DNA from: Flavobacterium psychrophilum
GTDB lineage: Bacteria > Bacteroidota > Bacteroidia > Flavobacteriales > Flavobacteriaceae
Direction of reading: 5' to 3'
Length of the DNA stretch: 22,772 bases
NCBI GenBank assembly: GCA_020720185.1
Contig: DYPB01000012.1
Coordinates: 1-22,772 of the forward strand
Both the position numbers and the translations under genes were made by a program. The notes below the pieces were generated by a model. The model made no database searches and was not told the DNA's origin. It worked only from the letters and a program-made list of their open reading frames with translations. Positions 1 through 9,497 of this stretch are shown here, piece after piece; within the stretch, counting starts at the first letter, position 1; each line of letters starts with the position of its first letter.

Positions 1-30
1 TTAAGACTTCGCAGAGGTGGAATTTTATAA
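1..30 (+). other. possible 3' end of a plus-strand reading frame
   Basis: From base 1 the plus strand reads nine sense codons (L R L R R G G I L) and then TAA at 28-30. A hairpin follows immediately. This could be the tail of a gene lying outside the window and convergent with the receptor gene at 148. Nine codons are too few to call a product. The stretch also contains CGCAGAGG, resembling the CCTCTGTG of the dispersed-repeat-like spacer near 14090, so it may be repeat debris instead. Confidence 0.2.
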
Positions 31-36
31 CTAAAA

Positions 37-65
37 AAAAGAACCGCCTTTTGAGCGATTCTTTT
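37..65. terminator. hairpin, probable bidirectional terminator
   Basis: An 11-bp stem (37-47 with 55-65, one G-U-type mismatch) encloses a 7-nt loop. The stem is flanked by an A-tract on its left and T-rich sequence on its right, so it could stop transcription in either direction. It probably serves a plus-strand gene ending at or before 30, and backs up the receptor terminator at 100-135. Confidence 0.5.
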
Positions 66-99
66 CTATTATATTTTATAAATGATATAATTTTAATAC

Positions 100-135
100 A
101 ACCACTTTTATTAATTCTTTTTGATAAAAGTGGTT
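100..135 (-). terminator. hairpin downstream of the TonB-dependent receptor gene
   Basis: A perfect 11-bp inverted repeat (100-110 with 125-135, extendable by one pair) encloses a loop of about 12 nt. It begins 13 nt past the receptor stop codon. The sequence beyond it on the minus strand is AU-rich rather than a clean U-tract, so termination efficiency is uncertain. Confidence 0.6.
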
Positions 136-147
136 ATAATATTTTTA

Positions 148-3100
148 TTAGAATATGTATCTAACTCCAAATTGTGCTTGCCATCTTGAATTTAAACTTG
201 AATCGTAAGAAAAAGTTTTGTTTTGAGTACCTGTGTAAGTATATGTAGGAACTCCACCTGTAACACTAACTCCTATTGGTTGAACCGAAATAGGTGATTG
301 TACTAATCCCCAATCAGAGTTCAAGAAGTTGCCAAAGTTTAAAATATCTATACTTAATTGAATAGTATTTTTCTTTTTTGAAGTTACATTAAAGTTATAG
401 TCTTGTATGATTTTAACATCCAATTTTGATCTCCATGGTGCTAATGCTCCATATCTTTCAGCATATCCACCTCTTCTATTATTCAAATATTCGTCTTGTT
501 CGATAAATTTATCATATGCGTCTCTTTGTGGTTGTCCGCCTGAAAAGTTCATGGTTTGTATTTGTGCTTTTGTTGGAATAAAAATTAAGTCATTCACACC
601 AGAACCGTCGTTGTTGATATCGCCACCATAAGTATAACTGTATCTTCCTCCTCTTGCATATTCTCCGAATGCTGATATTGTTGTTGCCCAAGTATCCGAA
701 TTTCCGTATTTGAATTTTTTAGAGAAAACTCCTATAAATCTATTAGCATCTCCATATTTTGAATTAGATACAACCGCATTGTTAGCATTACCTAAAACTG
801 GATTGAATGCAAAAGCATCACCTGCTATTTCTGCTTCAATTGAATTGATATCTTTTGATGTTAGATAATTATAGGCAAAACTAGCATAAAGTCCGTTCTT
901 GAAGTTTTTTTGTAATTTAAGAGTTGAGTTTAATGAATAACCCCCGTTGGCATTTGTCATTACATAAGCATTTCTTAATTTATCGCTATTGTTGTAAATT
1001 TGTCTATTATCTACTCCTGATAATATTCCTGTTGGGTCTTTTAGCCCCCAGTTTTGAACATGAATTCCATTCATATCGTTATTAAACGATACATCTATTG
1101 TCATAATGATATCGTTAGCAAATTTTTTATCAAAACCTAAACTAGTTCTAAAAACTTGTGGCCATTTGAAGTTTGGATCCATAATTTGGAAGAACACATC
1201 GTCAGCACCAGACACTTGATTTCCTAACCATACGAAAGGTAATTTGCCTGTAAAGACACCTAATCCTCCACGAAATTGATTTTTCTTATCATCATTAATA
1301 TCCCAGTTGAAACCTACTCTTGGCGAAACTAAAACTGCATTTGATGGCAATTGAGTTGAAACTAATTTTTGTGATTGTTTAGTGTTTGGATTAAAGAAGT
1401 TATAATTCTCATCTCTGCTAAAAAATGGATTGCTTGCTTTTGAAATATCAACGAATTTTTTAATCAAATCTTCAGTATCAAAATATAAAGGTTTGTCAAA
1501 ACGGATTCCATAAGTAAATTTGAAATTGTTTGTCATACTCCACTCATCTTGAACATATACTGCGGCTTGACCTACATTTAATTCTGCTAATTTCCATCCA
1601 CCGATATTACCTACTCCTGCAGCGTTTAAGTTAGCATTTGCGGTTTGAGCATAAGCTAAATTTTGTTTAATTATACTAGTTGTAAATGGTTTTGCAGCAT
1701 CGGCTAAGAAATCATTAACTGAAAAATATGGAGAGAAAAATGTTCCTGCATAACCATTTGGATTTCCAAAATTGTCATAAGAAGCCAAGTTAAATGAGTT
1801 TTTAAATTCAAATTTTTCAAAAGATATTCCAAAAGTTAAAGTATGATTACCAACATTGTAATTCAAATTATCTGTAAACTGGAACACTTTTTGATCAAGA
1901 GTGTTATGAATAGAAAACGGTTCGTGTCCTGCAATAATGTAGTTTGATCCCGCACCGTTTTTAATATTGATAACTGGTGCTGGAGTAGAGAATGGGTTTC
2001 TGAAATCGTCAAAAATAGTAGCACCTATTTGTAATTTGTTAGATACGGATTCACTAAATTTTGAATTCCACTCTAACAAGTCAGAGATTAATTTGTTGTT
2101 AATCTGATAACCTGATTTTTCAAATTGCAAAATAGAAGCATTAGGTCCTCTAAAACCAATAGCTGTTGGGTGTGCGTTTTTATCTTTTGACGCATCTAAA
2201 AAATTAACTACATAAGAAAGTTTATTGTTGTCATTGATATTCCAATCTAATTTTAAGATACCTTTAGTAGAGTTAGAATTATGAGTATATCCTTGATACG
2301 CACCTGTGTTGTAGCCTAATCCTGCTAAAGCAGTAGAAACAGCAATCAAATCGCTTTCCAAAACTATTGATTCGTTAATTCCAGTAACCCCATCACCGTT
2401 ATTAGCAACATAATTAGAACCTAAATCAGTTCTTTTTTCAACCTCAAAATTTGCAAAAAAGAATAATTTGTTTTTAATAATGCTTCCACCAATACTTAAT
2501 CCTGCTTGTGTTTGTTGTAATGAGGGTACAAATATTTTCTCTCCTTTTATTTTGTTTCCTGTCAAATCCTGATTTCTGTAATATGTGTATGCAGTTGCGG
2601 TTAAATTATTAGTTCCAGATTTTGTTACTGCATTTACCGACGCTCCTGTAAATCCTGACAAAGTTACATCATAAGGAGCACCTGCCACCTGTATTTGTTC
2701 AATTGCATCAAGCGAGATGGGCTGAGAGTCTGTTTGTCCGCCTGGTGTAGCTGCATCTAATCCAAAAGGATTGTTAAACACAGAACCGTTTAATGAATAA
2801 TTATTTAATTTATCACTTCTACCTGCAAAAGATCCACCGCTTGCCGATGGTTCTAATCTTGTAAAATCTTGTGCAGATCTTGATATTGATGGAAGTGTAG
2901 TTAATTCTCTTCGTCCTACGGTAGTTTGTGCTCCGGTTTTTCCACTGTCAAATACTTTGTTTTTGCCAGTTGCAACTACTACATCTTTTAATTCGACATT
3001 TCCTTCTTGTAGTTTTACATCAAGTGCAAAAGATTTACCAAGTTCTAAAAAAATATCATCAATAATTTCGCTTTGAAATCCAATTGATGATACTGTAACT

Positions 3101-3324
3101 TTGTAAGACCCGCCTACTCTCATATTCAAAATATTGAATCGACCGTCGGCATTTGTTGTGGCACTGTATTTAGTACCTGTACTCGTTTGTATGGCATTTA
3201 TGTTTGCCCCTACAATTGGTCCGTTGTTTGAACCCCTCACAATTCCTTTTAAACTGGATGTTGTGGTTTGTGCTTGGCTTAGTTGCATAGCAAAAAGCAG
3301 CAATAAAAAGAAAAATTTCTTCAT
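148..3324 (-). CDS. Oar-like TonB-dependent outer-membrane receptor with N-terminal carboxypeptidase-regulatory-like domain
   Basis: This 1058-residue outer-membrane protein should import a ligand using TonB energy. The N-terminus is a signal peptide (about residues 1-19, basic MKK, hydrophobic core, AQ cleavage area). A carboxypeptidase-regulatory-like beta-sandwich follows at about 23-107, with SLKGIVRG, the DGRFNI turn and the SIGFQS motif. A plug domain lies at about 115-240, containing NNYSLNGSVFNNPFGLD. The rest is a long beta-barrel ending in aromatic Phe (VRYIF), the usual outer-membrane assembly signal. Length and layout match the Oar group rather than SusC, and no SusD-like lipoprotein is adjacent. 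It stands alone, with its own promoter near 3381-3388 and a 3' hairpin. The substrate cannot be read from sequence; Oar-type receptors have been linked to protein export or uptake and surface adhesion. Confidence 0.9.
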   Translation of the reverse strand: MKKFFFLLLLFAMQLSQAQTTTSSLKGIVRGSNNGPIVGANINAIQTSTGTKYSATTNADGRFNILNMRVGGSYKVTVSSIGFQSEIIDDIFLELGKSFALDVKLQEGNVELKDVVVATGKNKVFDSGKTGAQTTVGRRELTTLPSISRSAQDFTRLEPSASGGSFAGRSDKLNNYSLNGSVFNNPFGLDAATPGGQTDSQPISLDAIEQIQVAGAPYDVTLSGFTGASVNAVTKSGTNNLTATAYTYYRNQDLTGNKIKGEKIFVPSLQQTQAGLSIGGSIIKNKLFFFANFEVEKRTDLGSNYVANNGDGVTGINESIVLESDLIAVSTALAGLGYNTGAYQGYTHNSNSTKGILKLDWNINDNNKLSYVVNFLDASKDKNAHPTAIGFRGPNASILQFEKSGYQINNKLISDLLEWNSKFSESVSNKLQIGATIFDDFRNPFSTPAPVINIKNGAGSNYIIAGHEPFSIHNTLDQKVFQFTDNLNYNVGNHTLTFGISFEKFEFKNSFNLASYDNFGNPNGYAGTFFSPYFSVNDFLADAAKPFTTSIIKQNLAYAQTANANLNAAGVGNIGGWKLAELNVGQAAVYVQDEWSMTNNFKFTYGIRFDKPLYFDTEDLIKKFVDISKASNPFFSRDENYNFFNPNTKQSQKLVSTQLPSNAVLVSPRVGFNWDINDDKKNQFRGGLGVFTGKLPFVWLGNQVSGADDVFFQIMDPNFKWPQVFRTSLGFDKKFANDIIMTIDVSFNNDMNGIHVQNWGLKDPTGILSGVDNRQIYNNSDKLRNAYVMTNANGGYSLNSTLKLQKNFKNGLYASFAYNYLTSKDINSIEAEIAGDAFAFNPVLGNANNAVVSNSKYGDANRFIGVFSKKFKYGNSDTWATTISAFGEYARGGRYSYTYGGDINNDGSGVNDLIFIPTKAQIQTMNFSGGQPQRDAYDKFIEQDEYLNNRRGGYAERYGALAPWRSKLDVKIIQDYNFNVTSKKKNTIQLSIDILNFGNFLNSDWGLVQSPISVQPIGVSVTGGVPTYTYTGTQNKTFSYDSSLNSRWQAQFGVRYIF

Positions 3325-3380
3325 TGTTTGTTGTTTTTATTTTAATAAATAGTTAAGAAATGGTTTGCTTTAAACCGTTG

Positions 3381-3410
3381 CAAAAGTAGAAAAAAAGAAA
3401 TGTTATTAAA
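3381..3410 (-). promoter_or_regulatory. Bacteroidota-type promoter for the TonB-dependent receptor
   Basis: The minus strand carries a perfect TAnnTTTG -7 element (TACTTTTG, complement of 3381-3388), followed by GCAAC as at the rpsO promoter. The -33 region (about 3408-3410) is T-rich without an exact TTG. The predicted transcript starts near 3374, giving a leader of about 50 nt. Confidence 0.6.
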
Positions 3411-3537
3411 AATTCATATGTTATCAAATTGTTAATAAATTGTTAAGAAATTTAATGTATGAGTGAAAAATTCTGTTTTTATAATATATACTATATCAAA
3501 TGGTTTGAGATAAATTACAGGAATAAAGCAAGGTAAC

Positions 3538-3574
3538 AAAAAAGGTTGTCTAAAAATTTTAGACAACCTTTTTT
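3538..3574 (-). terminator. strong intrinsic terminator after pnp
   Basis: A near-perfect palindrome pairs 3538-3555 with 3557-3574, with core GGTTGTCTAAAA against TTTTAGACAACC. It starts 17 nt past the pnp stop, and A/T tracts on both sides could make it bidirectional. It resembles the groL terminator at 6450-6489. Confidence 0.85.
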
Positions 3575-3591
3575 TTGGAATATAAAATCTA

Positions 3592-5715
3592 TTAAGCCTC
3601 TCTCGGAGGTCTTGGTAATAATGCTTTTTTAGAGACTTTTTCTTTACGGGTTTTTGGATCTAAACCAAAATATTTAACCATAAATACATCTCCCATATTT
3701 ACTACATCTGATACATTTTCGGTGCGTTCCCAAGCTAATTCTGAAACATGTAATAAGACTTCGTTTCCTGGAGCTTCGGTATATTCAACCACTGCACCAA
3801 AATCTAACATTTTGATTACTTTTACCTCATAGTCATTACCCACAACAGGTTTAAAAATAATTGAGTCAATTTTAGCTAACACTGCTGCAATTCCCGCAGG
3901 ATCTGTTCCTAAAATTTCTACGATTCCCATTTCGTTTTCTTCGTTGATAACAATAGTTGTACCAGTAGCTTTTTGCAACTCTTGAATTACTTTTCCACCA
4001 GGTCCAATTAATGCACCAATGTAATTTCCAGGGATGGTTCTCATGATAATTTTAGGTGCATACGCCTTAACATCTGCTTTTGGAACGGCTAAAGTATCTG
4101 TTAATTTTCCTAAAATATGTAATCTTCCATCACGGGCTTGAGCCAAGGCTTTTTCCATAATTTCGTATTTCAATCCGTCAATTTTAATATCCATTTGACA
4201 AGCTGTAATTCCTTCAGAAGTTCCTGTAACTTTAAAATCCATATCGCCTAAATGATCTTCATCGCCTAAAATATCAGACAAAACGGCAAATCTATCCCCA
4301 TCGGTAACTAGTCCCATAGCAATTCCAGAAACTGGTCTAATCATTTGAACACCAGCATCCATCAACGATAAAGTTCCAGCACAAACTGTTGCCATTGATG
4401 ACGATCCGTTTGATTCTAAAACTTCTGAAACTACTCTAATGGTATAAGGACAATCGGCTGGAATCATATTTTTTAAGGCTCTTTGTGCTAAATTTCCGTG
4501 ACCAACCTCACGACGAGAAGTTCCTCTTAATGGTTTTGCTTCTCCTGTTGAAAATGGTGGAAAATTATAGTGTAAGTAGAATTTTTCTTCGCCTTGTTCG
4601 CTTGGTGAGTCAATTTGGTTTGATTCTCTTGAAGTTCCCAAAGTGGCTGTTGCCAATGCTTGAGTTTCACCTCTTGTAAATAATGCCGATCCGTGAACTG
4701 ATGGTAAATAATCTACTTCGCACCAAATTGGTCTAATTTCATCCATTTTTCTTCCATCTAAACGAATACCTAAATCCAACATTACATTTCTAACGGCTTC
4801 TTTATTAGTTTTATAAAAATATTTAGATACTAAATCTCCGTTTTCTTTTAATTCTTCTTCGGTAAATAAAGCTTTTACTTCTTCTTTAATTGCAGCAAAT
4901 GCGGTACTTCGTTCGTGTTTTGCAGAACCAACTTTTGCTACTTCATAAATCTTATCATATGCTGCTGCTTTTACTTTTGCATAAATTGCATCGTCATTTT
5001 TCTCGTTTTCGTATGTGCGAACAGTTTTCTTTCCAAAAGCTACAGCTAATCTTTCTTGTGCAGCAATTTGTACTTTAATATGTTCGTGAGCAAATTTTAT
5101 AGCTTCAACCATATCAGCTTCAGAAATTTCTTTCATTTCGCCCTCTACCATTGCGATAGAGTCGGTTGATGCACCAATCATCATATCAATGTCTGATAAT
5201 TCTAATTGAGCACGAGAAGGATTGATGATAAATTTACCATCAATTCGACCTACACGAGCTTCAGAAATTAAAGTTGCAAACGGTATGTCGGACAAGGCAA
5301 GTGCTGCCGAAGCGGCTAATCCTGCCAAAGCATCTGGCATAACTTCATCATCATGACTCATTAATTGAATCATAACTTGTGTTTCAGCGTGATAATCGTC
5401 TGGAAATAATGGTCGCAAAACTCTATCGACTAATCTCATAGTTAAGACTTCATTATCACTTGGACGAGCTTCTCTTTTGAAAAATCCACCAGGAAATCTT
5501 CCTGCTGCTGCGAATTTCTCACGATAATCTACCGTTAATGGTAAAAAATCTACTGGACTTGCTTGTTTTGCTGATACTACGGTACCTAACAACATACTTT
5601 TGCCCATTCTTACTACTACAGAACCGTCAGCTTGTTTTGCCAATCGTCCTGTTTCGATGGTGATAATTCTTCCATCACCTAAATCGATTTTTTCTACAAA
5701 TAATTGTGGAATCAT
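3592..5715 (-). CDS. pnp: polyribonucleotide nucleotidyltransferase (PNPase)
   Basis: This 707-residue trimeric 3'-5' exoribonuclease releases nucleoside diphosphates by phosphorolysis and takes part in cytoplasmic mRNA decay. Two RNase PH-like cores are visible: an N-terminal one with [18 protein letters not shown] (about residues 73-90), and a second containing [23 protein letters not shown] and SGIAMGLV. They are separated by an all-helical linker. A KH domain follows, with the GxxG signature in [12 protein letters not shown]. The C-terminus is an S1 domain (about 620-700) with VLLHVSEL. Full length for the family, with no frameshift. It lies 151 nt downstream of rpsO on the same strand, the classical rpsO-pnp order, with a terminator hairpin between them. 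I found no convincing -7 element in the gap, so expression may partly depend on read-through from rpsO. Confidence 0.98.
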   Translation of the reverse strand: MIPQLFVEKIDLGDGRIITIETGRLAKQADGSVVVRMGKSMLLGTVVSAKQASPVDFLPLTVDYREKFAAAGRFPGGFFKREARPSDNEVLTMRLVDRVLRPLFPDDYHAETQVMIQLMSHDDEVMPDALAGLAASAALALSDIPFATLISEARVGRIDGKFIINPSRAQLELSDIDMMIGASTDSIAMVEGEMKEISEADMVEAIKFAHEHIKVQIAAQERLAVAFGKKTVRTYENEKNDDAIYAKVKAAAYDKIYEVAKVGSAKHERSTAFAAIKEEVKALFTEEELKENGDLVSKYFYKTNKEAVRNVMLDLGIRLDGRKMDEIRPIWCEVDYLPSVHGSALFTRGETQALATATLGTSRESNQIDSPSEQGEEKFYLHYNFPPFSTGEAKPLRGTSRREVGHGNLAQRALKNMIPADCPYTIRVVSEVLESNGSSSMATVCAGTLSLMDAGVQMIRPVSGIAMGLVTDGDRFAVLSDILGDEDHLGDMDFKVTGTSEGITACQMDIKIDGLKYEIMEKALAQARDGRLHILGKLTDTLAVPKADVKAYAPKIIMRTIPGNYIGALIGPGGKVIQELQKATGTTIVINEENEMGIVEILGTDPAGIAAVLAKIDSIIFKPVVGNDYEVKVIKMLDFGAVVEYTEAPGNEVLLHVSELAWERTENVSDVVNMGDVFMVKYFGLDPKTRKEKVSKKALLPRPPREA

Positions 5716-5828
5716 AATTTTTTTAATAAAAAGTTAAACATTGGTTGTGTTGTTGTTTGTGTAGTTGATGATAATCCAATGAAAAACAATACTTTTTTTA
5801 ACTCCTAATCCACCAATAGATTAATCAA

Positions 5829-5856
5829 AAAAGGAGGCACTTTCGCACCTCCTTTT
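5829..5856 (-). terminator. terminator after rpsO with GAAA tetraloop
   Basis: As minus-strand RNA the arms pair over 9 bp (AAAAGGAGG with CCUCCUUUU), then two G-U pairs and a C-G pair close a GAAA (GNRA) tetraloop. It begins 10 nt past the rpsO stop. In this position it would limit read-through into pnp. Confidence 0.8.
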
Positions 5857-5866
5857 GTATTGATTA

Positions 5867-6133
5867 TTATTTTCTAATACCCAATTCTTTAATAATTTCA
5901 CGGTAACGATTAATCTCTGTTTTCTTTAAATAATCTAACAAAGATCTTCTTTTACCTACTAATAATACTAATGAACGCTCTGTGTTATAATCATGACGAT
6001 TTTTTTTCAAGTGTTCTGTTAAATGTGTGATTCTGTAAGTAAAAAGTGCAATTTGACTTTCGGCTTTACCTGTGTTTGTTTTTTCTCCGTGTTTTGCGAA
6101 GATTTCTTCTTTAATTTCTTTAGTTAAATACAT
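5867..6133 (-). CDS. rpsO: 30S ribosomal protein S15
   Basis: This 88-residue protein is a full-length S15, which binds the central domain of 16S rRNA early in small-subunit assembly. The conserved tract LLVGKRRSLLDYLKK (about residues 57-71) and the terminal RYREIIKELGIRK are diagnostic, as is the earlier HLTEHLKKNRHDYNTERSL. The protein is mostly alpha-helical and highly basic. The ATG at 6133 follows a leader of about 50 nt from a good promoter. It lies upstream of pnp as in many bacteria. In some species S15 represses its own translation through the leader mRNA; I cannot identify such a fold here. Confidence 0.97.
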   Translation of the reverse strand: MYLTKEIKEEIFAKHGEKTNTGKAESQIALFTYRITHLTEHLKKNRHDYNTERSLVLLVGKRRSLLDYLKKTEINRYREIIKELGIRK

Positions 6134-6188
6134 TCCAATATTTATTAATGATTTTTATGTATGAATTCCTGATTTTCAGGTTCGGTTG

Positions 6189-6218
6189 CAAAAGTAAAAA
6201 ATTAATTTAGATTATGAA
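6189..6218 (-). promoter_or_regulatory. rpsO promoter
   Basis: The minus strand has a perfect -7 element TACTTTTG (complement of 6189-6196), then exactly 19 nt to TTC (complement of 6216-6218), one base off the TTG -33 consensus. The predicted start is near 6182. The -7 element sits in the same GTTGCAAAAGTA context as the receptor promoter at 3381. Confidence 0.65.
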
Positions 6219-6449
6219 TTATATTTTTCAGATTATTTGTATATATTTTGATTTTTGACTGTAAACGAAAAATTTTTGAACTTTTTTTAGATGCAGTTTT
6301 CTTGTTATACAATTAGAATTTTATCTTAAAACCTTGATTTATAAAATTTTTTAAAAATGTAATTTCTTGATTTTTAATTTTTTTGTGAGGAATAATTATA
6401 TAATTCCCATAAAATTATGTGAACTTGATAAACCGTCAGCCGTATATAG
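6219..6449. other. AT-rich intergenic stretch without a recognisable gene
   Basis: Between the rpsO promoter and the groL terminator lie about 230 bp of very AT-rich DNA with long T runs on the plus strand. I see no credible reading frame, RNA gene or repeat. There is a short imperfect palindrome with ggaat/attcc ends near 6388-6408, too weak to assign. Confidence 0.5.
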
Positions 6450-6489
6450 AAAAAGAGGTTGTCCAATAATTTTAGGACGACCTCTTTTT
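6450..6489 (-). terminator. intrinsic terminator after groL
   Basis: A 15-bp stem (6450-6464 with 6475-6489, one G-U pair) carries A/T tracts at the base and a 10-nt loop. It starts 25 nt past the groL stop. Core GAGGTTGTCC...GGACGACCTC is a variant of the pnp terminator core. Confidence 0.85.
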
Positions 6490-6514
6490 AAATCGAAAAT
6501 AGGTTGCTGTATTT

Positions 6515-8158
<1,644 letters not shown>

Positions 8159-8160
8159 TT

Positions 8161-8281
8161 AGGCAGTAGGCTTTAGGCTTTAAGCCTTCCTAACTGCATG
8201 TTAATTTTATGTTTATTTAAATTTATCTAACTAATTTACGATTCACAAAACCTAATACTTATTGCTTAAAGCTTTCTGCTA
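8161..8281. repeat. heptamer-rich flanking repeat B, between groL and the four-helix-bundle gene
   Basis: Two arrays of degenerate 7-bp units lie at 8161-8188 (for example aggcttt twice in a row) and 8254-8281 (for example attgctt, aaagctt). Between them is an AT-rich core containing cctaactg (8189-8196) and atttatctaactaatttacg (8221-8240). The same elements occur in the same order in repeat A (8629-8735), so the two are diverged direct repeats. The right array encodes the last residues of the four-helix-bundle protein and covers most of its stop codon region. Confidence 0.7.
8163..8197 (-). other. RNA hairpin in the leader just upstream of groL
   Basis: Bases 8163-8167 pair with 8193-8197 and 8168-8170 with 8189-8191. 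After an internal loop, 8175-8180 faces 8182-8187. As minus-strand RNA this gives a stem-loop ending 16 nt before the groL ATG. No U-tract follows, so it is not a standard terminator. It could affect mRNA processing or initiation, or may simply result from self-complementary heptamers. Confidence 0.4.
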
Positions 8282-8624
8282 ACACAGTTTTTAGTTTGTA
8301 AATTTTACTTTTTATTGTATTTATTTCTTTTTCTAAAGTTTCAAATTTCTCTATATTAATGTAATTCAAATCTTTAGAAAGTATTAACAAATATTCTGTT
8401 TCGCTTGTCGAACCCAATGCTATATTGAGAAATTGGTTGAACTCTCTATCAGAATTTCTGCCACAACCCTCACTAATATTTGTTGGGATTGAAGTGCTTG
8501 ATCTGCGAATTTGGCTGGTTAATCCATATAATTCCTCCTTTGGAAAATTAGAAGTTGTTTTATAAATTTCTAATGTTAAAGAATGACTTAATTGCCATAC
8601 TTCATACTTTTTAAAATTTCTCAT
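8259..8624 (-). CDS. four-helix bundle protein (23S rRNA intervening-sequence type)
   Basis: This 121-residue protein belongs to the four-helix-bundle family first seen encoded in intervening sequences of 23S rRNA genes and related to the Avd protein of diversity-generating retroelements. Family marks are KYEVWQLSHSL (helix 1), FPKEELYGLTSQIRRSSTSIP (about residues 27-47), NISEGCGR (about 49-56) and IALGSTSETEYLL (about 68-80). The protein probably forms a basic pentameric barrel able to bind nucleic acid, but free-standing members have no established function. It is inserted between groES and groL in the same direction, with no rRNA or reverse transcriptase nearby. Repeats flank both sides, and the last residues (ESFKQ) are encoded by the 7-bp array. 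With no promoter of its own visible, it should be expressed with groESL. Confidence 0.9.
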   Translation of the reverse strand: MRNFKKYEVWQLSHSLTLEIYKTTSNFPKEELYGLTSQIRRSSTSIPTNISEGCGRNSDREFNQFLNIALGSTSETEYLLILSKDLNYINIEKFETLEKEINTIKSKIYKLKTVLAESFKQ

Positions 8625-8628
8625 ATTG

Positions 8629-8735
8629 TCTGCTTTAAGCGTTAGGCTGTAAGTTTTTCCTACTGAAAATTATTTATCTACCTTACGGAAATTAAAGCTT
8701 ATTACCTATTGCTTATTGCCTATAGCTTAAAGCTA
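8629..8735. repeat. heptamer-rich flanking repeat A, between the four-helix-bundle gene and groES
   Basis: Seven-bp-periodic units occur at 8629-8656 (tctgctt, taagcgt, taggctg, taagttt) and as six tandem units at 8694-8735 (for example attgctt, attgcct, aaagcta). The core has cctactg (8659-8665) and atttatctaccttacgg (8672-8688). The layout is collinear with repeat B, about 468 bp away. The last unit contains the groES stop codon (TAG, complement of 8733-8735), so the array begins exactly at the end of the groES coding sequence. Confidence 0.7.
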
Positions 8736-9008
8736 AATAATTGCCAAAATATCATCTTCTCTCATAATCAAATAATCTTTTCCGTCAAGTTTCAATTCAG
8801 TTCCAGCATATTTTCCGTATAATACGGTATCGCCAATTTTTACGGTCATATTGTGGTCTTTTTTTCCGTTTCCAACAGCAACTACTGTTCCTTTTTGTGG
8901 TTTTTCTTTTGCGGTGTCAGGAATAAAAATACCTGATGCTGTCTGTGTTTCGGCCGCAGCAGGTTCTATTACTACTCGGTCTGATAATGGTTTAATGTTT
9001 AGACTCAT
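8733..9008 (-). CDS. groES: co-chaperonin GroES (10 kDa, Hsp10)
   Basis: This 91-residue co-chaperonin forms the heptameric lid of GroEL. The chain begins [16 protein letters not shown] and carries a mobile loop at about residues 17-34 ([11 protein letters not shown]), then [11 protein letters not shown], the [16 protein letters not shown] core and the terminal [10 protein letters not shown] start it at the ATG at 9008. The frame stays open upstream to a TTG at 9086, but that would add 26 hydrophobic residues foreign to GroES. That TTG also coincides with the -33 element of the promoter, so it lies outside the transcript. The leader is about 42 nt. No CIRCE-like inverted repeat is seen upstream. 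Confidence 0.97.
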   Translation of the reverse strand: MSLNIKPLSDRVVIEPAAAETQTASGIFIPDTAKEKPQKGTVVAVGNGKKDHNMTVKIGDTVLYGKYAGTELKLDGKDYLIMREDDILAII

Positions 9009-9057
9009 AATTATTATCTGTTTAAGATTGTTTGAAATATGGAATTCTCGAGTTATC

Positions 9058-9086
9058 CAAAATAGTATATTCAGAAATTGTGCCAA
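9058..9086 (-). promoter_or_regulatory. groES-groL operon promoter
   Basis: On the minus strand TTG (complement of 9084-9086) is followed by exactly 19 nt and then TATTTTG (complement of 9058-9064), one base short of the TAnnTTTG consensus. Transcription should start near 9050. It lies just downstream of the secG terminator, which separates the two units. Confidence 0.65.
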
Positions 9087-9112
9087 TATTTTAAAACTGA
9101 CAAAATTTCATA

Positions 9113-9147
9113 AAAAAATGCCAGCAATTGACAAGTTGGCATTTTTT
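9113..9147 (-). terminator. terminator between secG and groES
   Basis: An 11-bp perfect stem (9113-9123 with 9137-9147) encloses a 13-nt loop with A/T tracts at the base. It begins 16 nt past the secG stop. The flanking tracts would work in both directions. Confidence 0.85.
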
Positions 9148-9162
9148 ATTGTGTAATAACAT

Positions 9163-9483
9163 TTATTTTGTAGCAGGTACTGGTGTTGCGGCAGGTACTG
9201 TTGCAGCAGGGGTTGGAGCTACTGTTTTTTCGGTTTCGTCAATAATTGATGCTTTTTCGTTGCCAATAAAACTCAAACTTGATAATAATATTAAAACCAA
9301 TAAAAGGGCACCTAATGTCCAAGTTGATTTGTCAAGAAAATCGGTAGTTTTTTGTACCCCACCCATCATTTGAGAACCTCCAAGGTTTGATGCTAATCCA
9401 CCACCTTTTGGATTTTGAACCATTATAACTACTATTAATAGAAAACAAACTGCTGCTATTAAAATTAAAAAAACTGTAAACAT
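9163..9483 (-). CDS. secG: preprotein translocase subunit SecG
   Basis: This 106-residue inner-membrane protein is the small auxiliary subunit of the SecYEG channel. It has two membrane segments (about residues 3-22 and 55-73) joined by the family's Gly-rich loop, with VQNPKGGGLASNLGGSQMMGG (about 22-42) as the signature. The C-terminal 25 residues form an Ala-Pro-Thr-rich low-complexity tail (APTPAATVPAATPVPA), a lineage-variable extension. It lies 14 nt downstream of the TPR-like gene and probably shares its transcript. A terminator separates it from groES. Confidence 0.95.
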   Translation of the reverse strand: MFTVFLILIAAVCFLLIVVIMVQNPKGGGLASNLGGSQMMGGVQKTTDFLDKSTWTLGALLLVLILLSSLSFIGNEKASIIDETEKTVAPTPAATVPAATPVPATK

Positions 9484-9497
9484 AACTCTTGTATTAA

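Noticed and set aside
148..3324. SusC of a polysaccharide utilisation locus
   Set aside because: No SusD, glycoside hydrolase or regulator is adjacent, and the domain layout and length fit Oar-like receptors better.
8259..8624. True rRNA intervening sequence or diversity-generating retroelement
   Set aside because: There is no 23S rRNA, reverse transcriptase or template/variable repeat pair in the window; only the four-helix-bundle protein resembles those systems.
9009..9086. Longer groES reading frame beginning with TTG at 9086
   Set aside because: The extra 26 residues do not look like GroES, and the TTG is the -33 element of the predicted promoter, so it should not be in the mRNA.
9009..9160. 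CIRCE operator for HrcA control of groESL
   Set aside because: No TTAGCACTC-N9-GAGTGCTAA-like inverted repeat is present; the only strong inverted repeat is the secG terminator.
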